From positions 1 to 15,480 of the forward strand of contig CAJUHZ010000052.1 of assembly GCA_910585945.1 (NCBI GenBank): a stretch of 15,480 nucleotides of DNA. Direction: 5' to 3'. The notes beneath the pieces are model-generated. The model was not told the DNA's origin. It ran no database searches and saw only the letters and a list, made by a program, of their open reading frames with translations. Made by a program: the position numbers and the translations under genes. Shown here in pieces: positions 1 through 7,702 of the stretch (position 1 is the first letter of the stretch; each line of letters starts with the position of its first letter). The stretch is from an uncultured Bilophila sp. (GTDB taxonomy: Bacteria; Desulfobacterota; Desulfovibrionia; Desulfovibrionales; Desulfovibrionaceae).

Positions 1-95
1 GCGAACGGGCATTTTCCATAACGGCATCCTGTCTCGCACTGTGCCGGGAAAAAACCGGATGGTCAATCGTCGCACGACGCCTGCCGGGACATTCC
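1..95. other. Window edge downstream of the Lon-like gene
   Basis: These 95 bases follow the TAG stop of the minus-strand protease. I see no reading frame, no convincing terminator (only a short CCGG/CCGG stem around a run of A) and no RNA gene. Confidence 0.4.
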
Positions 96-2648
96 CTACG
101 ATTGCCCTGATCGCCGGATCACCCGCCTTGCGTCAAGCCCGGCGGTCTCCCTCTCGGCTTCGGGCGCGGCGCGCCGATCTTTCTCCTTGCGGCGGGGCGG
201 CCGGCTGAAAGCGTGTTCGGCGCAGTGGCCAAATTCGATCAGGCGGCGGTCCACCCGATCATAGAGCGAATCGGGCGAAAAACCGCCGTGCTTGAGCGGC
301 CGGCCGACAGGAAGCCCGGTCAGCAGTTCCATCGCTTCGCTGATGTGCCGCACGGGATAGACGGCAAAACGCCCTGCGTCCACGGCATCAATGATCTTTT
401 GCGGGAGCATGAGGTGATCGACATTATCCCTTGGGATGATCACGCCCTGTTCCCCGGTCAGGCCGCGCCGGGAACAGACATTGAAAAAGCCTTCTATCTT
501 GCGCGACACGCCGCCCACGGCCATGATTTGCCCGGACTGGCTGACCGCTCCGGTAAACGCCAGAGAAAGCCGCAGGGGCACGCCCGAAATGGCGGAGAGC
601 AGGGCGGCGAGTTCCGCGCCGGAGGCGGAATCCCCTTCCACGCCGGCGTAATTCTGCTCGAAACAGAGGCTTCCGGTGAGGACCAGCGGCTTGTTCCGGG
701 CAAACTGATCCGCCAGATAGCTTTTCAGGATAAGAATGGCCTTGGTGTGGATCGGCCCACCGAGTTCGGCCTCGCGCTCAAGATCGATGATGCCGCCGTG
801 CCCCACGCCCACCGTACAGGATATCTGGTGGGGCAGGCCAAACTCGAAATCCCCGTGCCAGGTGACCGAAAGCCCGTTGACCCGCCCCACGGCCGCGCCG
901 GTGGTGTCCACCTGGATCAGTTCGCGGTCGTATTCCTCCATGTACAGTTCTTCCACCAGATTGGCGCGGTACACGCGATCGTCCAGCGCCTGCTGCACAT
1001 GCTCGCCAAGCACGAGGGCGGCCCCACTCATGGCGGCCACGGCCGAGGCCTCGATCATCACGTCGCGCATCAGCGGAAACTTGAGGGAAAGCTTTTTCTG
1101 ATCCTCGCTGACGCGCGAACTGAAGTCCACCAGCCCGGCCAGGGCTTCCCGGCTGAAGGGCAGAAGATCCGCCTCGTCGATGATGCCCGCCAGGCGGACG
1201 AGCCAGGCCCGGATATCGGCCGCGGTGCGCTCCACCGTGTCGGTCATGTGCGCCTTGATCTTGAACAGCTTGGGAAAACGATCGTCATGGGCCAGCAGGG
1301 AGTCGTACAGGTCATCCTCGCCCACCAGCACAACCTTGAGATCCAGCGGAACCGGCTCCGGCTCAATGCCCTTGGTGCGCACCGCTCCGTCGGAAGATCC
1401 CTCGCCGCCTTCCTCCAGCTTTGCCGCGCCCGCGCGCAAGGCGCGCAACAGCCCCTCCCAGGCCGCGGGATGCTGCAATACATCATCAAGATGCACCACA
1501 AGAAAACCGCCATTGGCCTTGTGCAGGGAACCAGCCTTGATCAGGGTGAAGTCCGTGACAAGCGCGCCCATTTCGGATTCGCGCTCGATGCAGCCGAGCA
1601 GATTGGCGGCGGTAGGGTGCTCCTCCACAATGAGCGGCGCGCCCTTGAGGCCGCTGTTGTCGACAAAAAGATTGATATCGTAGCGGTACGGGTCCGGATC
1701 GTGCGGGCCTTCGGCAAGAAGGCCGACGCCCGGATAACCGCCTGCCTGACCTGGCCCGGACTGCGGCTGGGCGTCGCGGGGCAGAAAGCTTTCCGGATTT
1801 TCCAGAATGTCGGCGCGCAGGCTGTCGAAATACGCCTTGAGCGCCTCGTTGTCCGGGCAGGCTCGCAGGCAGCGTTCCGCCGCGGGGGTCAGCACGGAGT
1901 CGAGCACGGCCGCCGCAACCTCGCGATCCAAAGTTTTTTCGTCGGCGCGGAACGCCTGCTCGGCATTGCTCAATTTGCGCACCATGCCGGACATGGCGCG
2001 GAGCAGGCCGTCGCCCTTTTGCTTCAGGCCGTCGCGCAGGGGCGCGTCCAGACGATCGTATTCCTCTTCGCTCAGGCGCTTGCCTTCCACCAGCGGGTAG
2101 AGGGTAAGGCTCCCGTGCTCGTCAAGGTCCAGATTGAAGCCTTGCCCGCCGGCAATGCGATCCATTTCCCGGATAAGCCGGGAGCGGGTGTTTTGAAAGC
2201 GATCCTGAATTTCCGAACGCTTCTTGACGTAGATTTCGTTTTCCAGCCGCGCCGGCAATTCCTTGCGGATATCGGCCAGGGCCTGCCCCAGGGCGGCGCG
2301 CAGCTTGCGCCCCTGACCGGCCGGCACGGCAAGCAGACGCGGCCGGTCAGGATCGTCAAAGTTGTTCACATACAGCAAATCCGGCGGCGTCGGGGATTTG
2401 CGCGCCCGCGGCGCGAGAAACTCACGCAACAGGTAGGTGCGCCCGAGATTGGGTTCCCCCGAAAGATAGACGTTGTAGCCGGCCGCCCTGATATGCAGGG
2501 CAAGCTCCAGCGCCTTGAGCGCGCGGGGCTGGGGCGCGATCCGGCGCTGACCAGTGCGGGGAATGGCGTCGCTCGTGTCCCACGGAATGCGATCCGCGGG
2601 CAACACGGCGCGCAGGCGCTGACTCGGCAGAGGGCGGATGGTAGTCAT
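96..2648 (-). CDS. LonB-like AAA+ ATP-dependent protease (S16 family)
   Basis: Predicted cytoplasmic ATP-dependent serine protease of 850 residues, in the LonB-like (AAA_32 plus Lon protease domain) group rather than classical LonA, whose LAN substrate-binding N-domain is absent. Residues 64-71 read GEPNLGRT, the divergent P-loop of this group. A Walker B-like stretch (NGGFLVVHLDD) lies mid-protein. The C-terminal third is the S16 peptidase domain with catalytic Ser674 in EGDSASGAE and Lys717 in GGVSRKIEG; their 43-residue spacing equals that of E. coli Lon (679/722). A long charged, probably coiled insertion sits in the ATPase part, and a basic tail of about 60 residues ends the protein. I chose ATG 2648 because CAGGA lies 7 nt upstream and a promoter predicts transcription starting near 2690; a TTG at 2690 opens the same frame but would sit at the transcript's 5' end. 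Substrates are unknown. Confidence 0.9.
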   Translation of the reverse strand: MTTIRPLPSQRLRAVLPADRIPWDTSDAIPRTGQRRIAPQPRALKALELALHIRAAGYNVYLSGEPNLGRTYLLREFLAPRARKSPTPPDLLYVNNFDDPDRPRLLAVPAGQGRKLRAALGQALADIRKELPARLENEIYVKKRSEIQDRFQNTRSRLIREMDRIAGGQGFNLDLDEHGSLTLYPLVEGKRLSEEEYDRLDAPLRDGLKQKGDGLLRAMSGMVRKLSNAEQAFRADEKTLDREVAAAVLDSVLTPAAERCLRACPDNEALKAYFDSLRADILENPESFLPRDAQPQSGPGQAGGYPGVGLLAEGPHDPDPYRYDINLFVDNSGLKGAPLIVEEHPTAANLLGCIERESEMGALVTDFTLIKAGSLHKANGGFLVVHLDDVLQHPAAWEGLLRALRAGAAKLEEGGEGSSDGAVRTKGIEPEPVPLDLKVVLVGEDDLYDSLLAHDDRFPKLFKIKAHMTDTVERTAADIRAWLVRLAGIIDEADLLPFSREALAGLVDFSSRVSEDQKKLSLKFPLMRDVMIEASAVAAMSGAALVLGEHVQQALDDRVYRANLVEELYMEEYDRELIQVDTTGAAVGRVNGLSVTWHGDFEFGLPHQISCTVGVGHGGIIDLEREAELGGPIHTKAILILKSYLADQFARNKPLVLTGSLCFEQNYAGVEGDSASGAELAALLSAISGVPLRLSLAFTGAVSQSGQIMAVGGVSRKIEGFFNVCSRRGLTGEQGVIIPRDNVDHLMLPQKIIDAVDAGRFAVYPVRHISEAMELLTGLPVGRPLKHGGFSPDSLYDRVDRRLIEFGHCAEHAFSRPPRRKEKDRRAAPEAERETAGLDARRVIRRSGQS

Positions 2649-2695
2649 GAAATCCTGTTTCCGTAAGCGTTGTGCTGATGAAATGATCAATCCGC

Positions 2696-2724
2696 TTTAT
2701 ACGGCGTGCGGACGACAACGGCAA
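2696..2724 (-). promoter_or_regulatory. Sigma70-type promoter of the Lon-like gene
   Basis: On the minus strand TTGCCG (2724-2719) and TATAAA (2701-2696) are separated by exactly 17 nt. Transcription would start near 2690, giving a leader of about 40 nt before ATG 2648. I see no heat-shock-type (CIRCE or sigma32) element here. Visual call only. Confidence 0.6.
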
Positions 2725-2798
2725 GATCGGGACAGCCCGTCCGGAAATCGCGTCCGGAGCGGAGCGCTCGGGGCAAATGACCTGAGGCGAACCCGTCT

Positions 2799-2841
2799 CC
2801 GGGGCCGGCGCGTCTTGCGCGGCCGCCCCGGATCGCGATCC
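2799..2841. other. GC-rich palindrome between terC and the Lon-like gene
   Basis: CCGGGGC and GCCCCGG arms, extended by CGCG pairing with mismatches, enclose a short loop, and the perfect palindrome GGATCGCGATCC follows at once. It lies 3' of the terC stop and could slow or end terC transcription, but there is no T-run, so I do not call it an intrinsic terminator. Confidence 0.35.
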
Positions 2842-2862
2842 TGAACGCCGCCCTGAACACGG

Positions 2863-3864
2863 CTATGAACGCGGATCTTGACGATCTTCTCCCGCATCTC
2901 CCCCCACATTCCCGCTGGCCCGGCCGGGCAGGAAGGACGCGGCAATCCCCAGCGCGAGCAGCCCCGCCACCACCATCAGACTGATCAGGGGCGAAATGTG
3001 CGCGATCCCCGCAACATCAAGCAGCATCTTCACGCCGATATAGGCAAGAATGGCCACCACCGCCTTTTCGAGGTGACGCAAATAGCGCTTGGCCGCCGCA
3101 AGCAGAAAGTACATGGAGCGCAAACCGAGGATGGCGAAAATATTGCTCGTGTATACCAGAAAGGGATCGTGCGTGATGGCGATGATGGCCGGCACGGAGT
3201 CGAACGCGAACATGATATCCGAAAGTTCGACAACCACAAGGCAGAGAAAAAGCGGCGTCGCCTTCAGCGCCGTACCCCCGTTCTCCGCCACGCGCACAAA
3301 AAAATCGTGCCCGTTCAGGTGCGGATGAACAGGAATGACGCGCCGGGCGAAACGCACCGCCCAATGATTACCGTAATCCGCCGACGTTTCTTCTTTGGGC
3401 GAGCGCATGGACTGCCACATCTTCCACGCCGTCCAGAGCACGAACAGGCCGAAGCCGGCCAGCGCGTACGGGCCGAACAGCGCCACCAGCGAGGACCCCG
3501 CCGCCACAAAGACAAGCCGCATGATCAGCGCGCCGAGAATGCCGTAATACAGCACCCGGTGCTGCATCTCGTCCCGAATGGAGAACGAGCCGAAAATGGC
3601 CATGATCACAAACAGGTTGTCAACCGAGAGAGACTGTTCCAGCAGATAGCCGGCCAGAAAAAGCTGCGCCTGATCCGCGCCGAAAGTGAAGCCGATGTAG
3701 CCGGCAAAGGCCAGCGCCAGGCTGACCCACACGCCTGTCCAGACAGCGGCGTTGCGCGCGGTGACGGGTTTGTCCGCCCGGTGCGCATGAAGATCGGCCC
3801 ACAGGCAGACCGCGACAGCCGCGACAAAAAGCACGATTTCAAGAAGGGAATGCGCGCCCAGCAT
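2863..3864 (-). CDS. terC: TerC/Alx-family integral membrane protein (probable Mn2+ exporter)
   Basis: A 333-residue polytopic inner-membrane protein of the TerC family. Membrane segments alternate with short loops, and the family's two acidic signatures are present: EQSLSVDNLFVI (residues 76-87, Asp82) and ELSDIMFAFDSVPAI (Glu213, Asp216, Asp222), followed by the SNIFAILGLRSMYF block. Family members such as E. coli Alx have been linked to Mn2+ efflux and homeostasis; older annotation is tellurite resistance. ATG 3864 is preceded at 8 nt by AGGAG. An open frame continues upstream to 3963 but only translates riboswitch and terminator sequence. The last 20 residues are hydrophilic and acidic. 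The Mn2+ riboswitch in the leader (3921-4060) strongly supports a manganese-related role. Confidence 0.92.
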   Translation of the reverse strand: MLGAHSLLEIVLFVAAVAVCLWADLHAHRADKPVTARNAAVWTGVWVSLALAFAGYIGFTFGADQAQLFLAGYLLEQSLSVDNLFVIMAIFGSFSIRDEMQHRVLYYGILGALIMRLVFVAAGSSLVALFGPYALAGFGLFVLWTAWKMWQSMRSPKEETSADYGNHWAVRFARRVIPVHPHLNGHDFFVRVAENGGTALKATPLFLCLVVVELSDIMFAFDSVPAIIAITHDPFLVYTSNIFAILGLRSMYFLLAAAKRYLRHLEKAVVAILAYIGVKMLLDVAGIAHISPLISLMVVAGLLALGIAASFLPGRASGNVGGDAGEDRQDPRS

Positions 3865-3924
3865 GGGTTTTGCTCCTGATGGCGGCGTCCTTTGGCGACG
3901 CCGGCGTAGGGTTGTACGCCGGAG

Positions 3925-4060
3925 CAAAAAGACCCTCCGGCGCGAATGCCGTGAAGGTCTCACTCGTCAGGATGACTCATCCTGATGACGACGCCAGGCC
4001 GAAGCCATGCTGTTGACGCCGTCCGGGGATCAGGTCCCCAGTTACTCCCCTTTACACAAG
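3925..4060 (-). ncRNA. yybP-ykoY manganese riboswitch controlling terC
   Basis: Read on the minus strand, the leader carries the conserved aptamer blocks in order: TAAAGGGGAGTAAC (from about 4054), a GGGGA...TCCCC arm, GGCGTCGTCATCAG, CCTGACGAGTGAGACC and CCTTCAC (to about 3951). These are hallmark yybP-ykoY sequences, an RNA class that senses Mn2+. GTG..AAGG at the 5' side can pair with CCTTCAC at the 3' side to form the closing P1 helix. The same 3' strand is also needed for the terminator at 3930-3960, so Mn2+ stabilisation of P1 should prevent termination and switch terC on, as for known ON-type members in front of exporters. Aptamer identity is read directly; the switching direction is inferred. 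Confidence 0.92.
3926..3960 (-). terminator. Intrinsic terminator, expression platform of the Mn2+ riboswitch
   Basis: AGACCTTCACGGC (minus strand from 3960) pairs with GCCGGAGGGTCT through about 12 pairs with one bulged A, around a 6-nt loop, and is followed directly by TTTTT. Its 5' strand contains the last conserved nucleotides of the riboswitch aptamer, so terminator and aptamer closure are mutually exclusive. Confidence 0.85.
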
Positions 4061-4064
4061 ACGC

Positions 4065-4093
4065 TGTGTATGCCTTGCCGCCCGGCCTGTCAA
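4065..4093 (-). promoter_or_regulatory. Promoter of the riboswitch-terC transcript
   Basis: A perfect TTGACA (4093-4088) is followed after 17 nt by TACACA (4070-4065). The predicted start near 4058 coincides with the 5' edge of the riboswitch, which supports both calls. Confidence 0.7.
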
Positions 4094-4155
4094 GCGGGGT
4101 AAATGAATGATTCCCCTCCACCCCCAATGGCTGGCGCCCTGCGCCAGGCCGGCAA

Positions 4156-4218
4156 CCGGGGGGCTGGGGGCATCATGCCCCCAGCGGGGCGTGGGGCAGC
4201 GCCCCGCTTCGATCCGGG
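4156..4218. repeat. Two-hairpin GC-rich intergenic repeat, copy 1
   Basis: GCTGGGGGCAT / ATGCCCCCAGC forms a perfect palindrome, followed by GGGGCG..CGCCCC. The 38-nt core at 4170-4207 (GCATCATGCCCCC, spacer, GGGGCGTGGGGCAG, GCCCCGC) recurs with four differences at 13977-14014. It lies 3' of the TPR gene's stop, where it could act as a terminator or mRNA-stabilising structure in the manner of REP elements. Confidence 0.75.
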
Positions 4219-4225
4219 GTCAGCG

Positions 4226-5026
4226 TTACGCCTGATGCTGAGCCATCATCTCAAGGCAGATATCCAGATTGGTGCGGTAGGCCAGGGCATCGGGCGAATC
4301 CTGAAGGCCGAGCCGCTCATAGCAGGTCAGAGCCTGCCCGAGGGAGAGAAAGGCGTCCTGAAAGTCACCGACGACAAGTTGCGCCACGCCGAGATTGCCG
4401 AGGGAAAAAGCTGTTTCCGGATCGTCTCCGAGCACTTCGCGCCGGATGGAAGCGGCTTCGGCATGGAGCTGCACGCCCTTGCGGAGTTCGCCCCGTTCTT
4501 CGTTGAGACGGCCGAGATTGTTGAGGCAGGTGGCCACATGGCGACTGCGCCGGCCGTCGCGCGCTTCCCAAATGCGCATGGCCTCGCGCACTTCCTGCTC
4601 GGCCTCGTCGTAATGCTTGAGAGCGTACCAGTGGGTGGAGAGATTGAGCCGCGCGCGGGCGACATCCTCATGATCGCTCCCCCGCGCTTCCAGCAGCATG
4701 GACAGCGCTTCCCGCCCGAGGGTCAGGGCTTCGTCCGGCCGCCCCTGCTCCTGAGCGAGGCGCGCCATGTTTTCCTGCGCCGCCGCCACATGCGGGTGGC
4801 GTTCGCCAAACAGGGCTTTCAGCCTGTCGCGCAAGCGCCGGAAAAAGGTTCCCGCCTCTTCAAGACGTCCGAGGGCGTGCGCGGCGCGGGCGGCCATGTC
4901 CAGGGCAGGAACGCCTATGGCCGCATCCTGCTCGTCAACAAGATCCGCCAGCAGGGCCAGCGCTTCCTCCGGCTGGCCGGCTTCGAGGAGCCGCCGCCCT
5001 TCTTCCAGTGCGTTCTTTTTCGTCAT
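4226..5026 (-). CDS. TPR-repeat protein (kinesin-light-chain type repeats)
   Basis: A 266-residue soluble protein made almost entirely of tetratricopeptide repeats. Units of about 42 residues with the kinesin-light-chain/TPR_12 pattern can be followed: HPHVAAAQENMARLAQEQGR, DHEDVARARLNLSTHWYALK, RHVATCLNNLGRLNEERGE, PETAFSLGNLGVAQLVVGD and PDALAYRTNLDICLEMM, each ending with the usual hydrophobic and EA positions. No signal peptide or membrane segment is visible. Such repeats mediate protein-protein contacts; no partner can be named from the neighbours, and the gene has its own promoter and opposes manC. ATG 5026 has GGGGGA 6 nt upstream. Confidence 0.85.
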   Translation of the reverse strand: MTKKNALEEGRRLLEAGQPEEALALLADLVDEQDAAIGVPALDMAARAAHALGRLEEAGTFFRRLRDRLKALFGERHPHVAAAQENMARLAQEQGRPDEALTLGREALSMLLEARGSDHEDVARARLNLSTHWYALKHYDEAEQEVREAMRIWEARDGRRSRHVATCLNNLGRLNEERGELRKGVQLHAEAASIRREVLGDDPETAFSLGNLGVAQLVVGDFQDAFLSLGQALTCYERLGLQDSPDALAYRTNLDICLEMMAQHQA

Positions 5027-5078
5027 GGTTGTCCCCCGCAGTTTTCACCAGGCAGTTTCGCGTGTCTGACGTCTTGAA

Positions 5079-5106
5079 AAGATATATGCCCCCGCCGCAC
5101 AGTCAA
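5079..5106 (-). promoter_or_regulatory. Probable promoter of the TPR gene
   Basis: TTGACT (5106-5101) and TATCTT (5084-5079) are 16 nt apart on the minus strand, inside a short AT-rich patch. The ATG at 5026 would be about 45 nt from the start point. Confidence 0.5.
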
Positions 5107-5208
5107 GGGAAAAGCCGTATGTGGACTTCACGAGCCTGAACCTTGCGTGCTATCGTCTCCCCCGACACAACGGAAAACAGATGGAATCAACCCCTTCAAG
5201 GAAACAAC

Positions 5209-6660
5209 ATGCGACTTCGTCCGGTGATTCTGTGCGGCGGGAGCGGCACGCGGCTCTGGCCGCTTTCGCGGGGGCGTTATCCCAAACAATTCATGGATCT
5301 CGGCGGCGAAACCCTGTTCGGGCAGACGCTGGATCGGGCGACAGGGCTGGAGGCGGAAGCGCCCCTTGTCGTCTGCAACGAGGAACACCGTTTTTTCGCG
5401 GCCGGCATCGCCCAGGCGCGCGGCATGAGGGCCGACATCGTGCTGGAGCCGGCAGGCCGCAACACCGCGCCGGCCATTGCCCTGGCGGCTCTGGCCGCTC
5501 TTGAAAAGACGGAAGAGACAGGAGACGGTGCCGCCGCGGAAACAGCCCTGCTAGTGTTGCCCTCCGATCACGCCATTGAACCCGCGGCGGCTTTCCATGC
5601 CGCCGTGCGCGCCGGCCTGGCCGCGCTGGAGGCGGACCCGGACCGTCTGATGACCTTTGGCGTACTCCCCACCCGGCCCGAAACAGGCTTCGGCTATCTG
5701 GTGCGGGGGGAGGCGCTGCCCGGCGGAGCGTTCGCCGTGGCCCGCTTTGTGGAAAAACCGGATGCCGCGGCCGCCGCGGCCCTGCTGGCCGCCGGAGGCT
5801 GCGCCTGGAACAGCGGAATGTTCCTGTTCCGGGCTTCGGCGTATCTTGCGGCGCTTGAGCGCCTTGCCCCCGCCATCCATGCGGCCTGCGCGCGGGCCTG
5901 GACAGGACGGCAGCGGGATGCCGATTTCATCCGCCCGGAACGGACGGCCTTTCTCGCCTGCCAGGCGGATTCCATCGACTACGCGGTGATGGAACGGGCC
6001 GAAAGGGTGGGCATGATCGAATTGTCCGCTTCCTGGAGCGATCTCGGATCGTGGGAAGCCTTTTACGAGGCCGCGCCGCACGACGCCGCCGGGAACGCCG
6101 TGCGCGGCGACGTGATCGCGCGGGAAAGCTCCGGCTGCTATCTGCACGCCACGCACCGACTGCTCGCGGCCGTGGGCGTGCGGGATCTGGCCGTGGTGGA
6201 AACGGCGGACGCCGTGCTTGTGATTGACCGGGCGCGCGCGCAGGAAGTCAAGGCGCTGCTGGAACTGCTCCGGGAGAGAGGACGAAGCGAGGCGGACACG
6301 CATGTCCGCGTGTTCCGTCCCTGGGGGAGCTATGAAACAGTCGCCCTCGGCCCGCGCTACCAGGTCAAAAAAATCACCGTGCAGCCGGGAGCCGCCCTTT
6401 CCCTGCAACTGCACCATCACCGCGCCGAGCATTGGGTTGTCGTGTCCGGCACGGCCCGGATCACTGTGGACGACGCTGAAAGTCTGGTGAGCGAAGATCA
6501 GTCCGTGTACATTCCCCTTGGCGCGCGGCATCGGCTGGAGAACCCGGGGCGCATCCCGCTGGAACTGGTGGAAGTGCAGTCCGGATCCTATCTTGGCGAA
6601 GACGACATTGTGCGCTTTGAAGATCTGTACGGCCGGCTGAACACGGAACACCCCGCCTGA
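5209..6660 (+). CDS. manC: Mannose-1-phosphate guanylyltransferase / mannose-6-phosphate isomerase (type II PMI)
   Basis: A bifunctional 483-residue cytoplasmic enzyme: an isomerase interconverting fructose-6-P and mannose-6-P, and a guanylyltransferase making GDP-mannose from mannose-1-P and GTP, for surface polysaccharides. The N-terminal nucleotidyltransferase domain starts with GGSGTRLWPLSR (residues 10-21) and YPKQF (24-28), then NTAPAIALAAL, LPSDHAIEP, FVEKPD and WNSGMFLFRASAYL. The C-terminal cupin isomerase domain has LQLHHHRAEHWVVVSG with His402-404, Glu407 and His408 as the metal-site cluster. Length is normal for the AlgA/XanB/ManC family. ATG 5209 is preceded by AAGGA 7 nt upstream; an in-frame upstream ATG at 5143 has no ribosome-binding site. 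A weak promoter candidate is TTCACG (5127)-N18-TATCGT (5151). No phosphomannomutase lies in the window. Confidence 0.96.
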   Translation: MRLRPVILCGGSGTRLWPLSRGRYPKQFMDLGGETLFGQTLDRATGLEAEAPLVVCNEEHRFFAAGIAQARGMRADIVLEPAGRNTAPAIALAALAALEKTEETGDGAAAETALLVLPSDHAIEPAAAFHAAVRAGLAALEADPDRLMTFGVLPTRPETGFGYLVRGEALPGGAFAVARFVEKPDAAAAAALLAAGGCAWNSGMFLFRASAYLAALERLAPAIHAACARAWTGRQRDADFIRPERTAFLACQADSIDYAVMERAERVGMIELSASWSDLGSWEAFYEAAPHDAAGNAVRGDVIARESSGCYLHATHRLLAAVGVRDLAVVETADAVLVIDRARAQEVKALLELLRERGRSEADTHVRVFRPWGSYETVALGPRYQVKKITVQPGAALSLQLHHHRAEHWVVVSGTARITVDDAESLVSEDQSVYIPLGARHRLENPGRIPLELVEVQSGSYLGEDDIVRFEDLYGRLNTEHPA

Positions 6661-6712
6661 CACGCCGCCCGCCCCGCACAGGGACAGGGCGTATTGCGGC
6701 GCGTCGGTTACC
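6661..6712. other. Short convergent intergenic gap
   Basis: Fifty-two bases separate the converging stops of manC and the glycosyltransferase. There is no T-run or strong hairpin, only widely spaced CGCCGC/GCGGCG arms. Confidence 0.4.
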
Positions 6713-7702
6713 CTACTTCCGCAGCCGGCCGGGGAGGCGGAAATAGAGACGCGCCAGCGTGTCGAAAGCGCTTCCCGGCAGAAAGGACGCCGCGAGGAAC
6801 AATCTGACCTTTGCCGAATCCGCATGGGGGCGGAGAAGGCGGCGGGCTTCCGCGCCGTGGCCTTCCCGCCACAGGGCGACAGCCTCCTGAAAGGCGGCCC
6901 TTCGGGCAAGCAGCGCCGCAAGATCGGGGTATTCCTCATCGTAGCCGGGGTAGAGGGCGCGGTGCTTGGCCAGAATGATCCGCGTCTCTTCAGCGAACTG
7001 CCCGAACTTGAGAAATGTGGTGTTGACGCCGTGCACGCGCCAGCGCGTCAGTGCTTCGGGAACAAAATCAAGCTTCCAGTCCTTGGCGATGCGGTAAAAG
7101 AGATCCGCCTCCTCGCAGACGTTCAGGCGTTCGTCAAACCAGTGGTCCAGGCCGGCAAGCGCGGCGCGGCGGATCATGGCGCTCGACATGGAGATCCACT
7201 GCCGGCTCATGAGCTGACGAAAAACGTGGCCGCGCTCCGGTTGCGTCGTTTCAAAGAGACGACTCAGCGTCTTCCGGCCATTGAACAGCTCGGTGTCGGT
7301 ACAGACCAGGCCGACTTCGCTGTCCGTCCTGAAGAGGGCGACCTGCTGTTCAAGCTTTGTGGGGAGCCAGACGTCGTCGCAATCAAGAAAGGCGATGTAT
7401 TCGCCACGGCTTTGCGCCAGAGCCAGATTGCGGGCCGCGCCAAGGGGCGTTGTCGCCTCCGCCCGGAAAACGCGGACCTGCGGGCCGTAGCTCGCGGCAA
7501 TGGCCGGGCTTTCGTCCGTTGAGGCGTTGTCCCAGAAAACGATTTCCCAATCGGTCCAGGTCTGGGCAAATACGGAGTCCAGAGCTTCCCGCAAGTGTTC
7601 CGCGCCGTTCAGACAGTTCATGATCACGCTGACGGCGGGGGCGGCGTCCCCCTTGTCTGCATCTTCGGATCGCAAGGCCGCGCTCGGAACATGGTTCGTC
7701 AT
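6713..7702 (-). CDS. Family 2 glycosyltransferase (GT-A fold)
   Basis: A 329-residue protein with a classic GT2 N-terminal domain: VSVIMNCLNGAEHLREALDS (from residue 24), WEIVFWDNASTDES, a PLGAARNLALAQSRGEYIAF block and the metal/nucleotide-sugar motif DCDD (Asp107-Asp110, DxD). A conserved MSSAMIRR segment and an EEADLFYRIAKDW acceptor-side motif follow. The C-terminal third is helical and basic; there is no clear membrane span. It should move a sugar from a nucleotide-sugar donor to a lipopolysaccharide or other glycan; donor and acceptor cannot be told. ATG 7702 has GGGGAAA upstream and overlaps the TGA of the rpn gene (ATGA), so translation is probably coupled to that gene. Confidence 0.9.
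   Translation of the reverse strand: MTNHVPSAALRSEDADKGDAAPAVSVIMNCLNGAEHLREALDSVFAQTWTDWEIVFWDNASTDESPAIAASYGPQVRVFRAEATTPLGAARNLALAQSRGEYIAFLDCDDVWLPTKLEQQVALFRTDSEVGLVCTDTELFNGRKTLSRLFETTQPERGHVFRQLMSRQWISMSSAMIRRAALAGLDHWFDERLNVCEEADLFYRIAKDWKLDFVPEALTRWRVHGVNTTFLKFGQFAEETRIILAKHRALYPGYDEEYPDLAALLARRAAFQEAVALWREGHGAEARRLLRPHADSAKVRLFLAASFLPGSAFDTLARLYFRLPGRLRK

Noticed and set aside
213..2666. 817-codon open frame on the plus strand opposite the Lon-like protease
   Set aside because: The minus strand encodes a protease with an intact catalytic dyad over the same bases; the antisense frame shows no domain pattern and is a product of high GC.
2649..2690. TTG start 14 codons upstream for the Lon-like protease
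   Set aside because: It would lie at the predicted transcription start; ATG 2648 has a ribosome-binding site.
3865..3963. N-terminal extension of the TerC protein (33 residues)
   Set aside because: It translates riboswitch/terminator sequence; ATG 3864 has a good AGGAG.
5551..6939. 462-codon minus-strand frame opposite manC
   Set aside because: manC motifs lie on the plus strand throughout; the reverse frame has no ribosome-binding site or domain.
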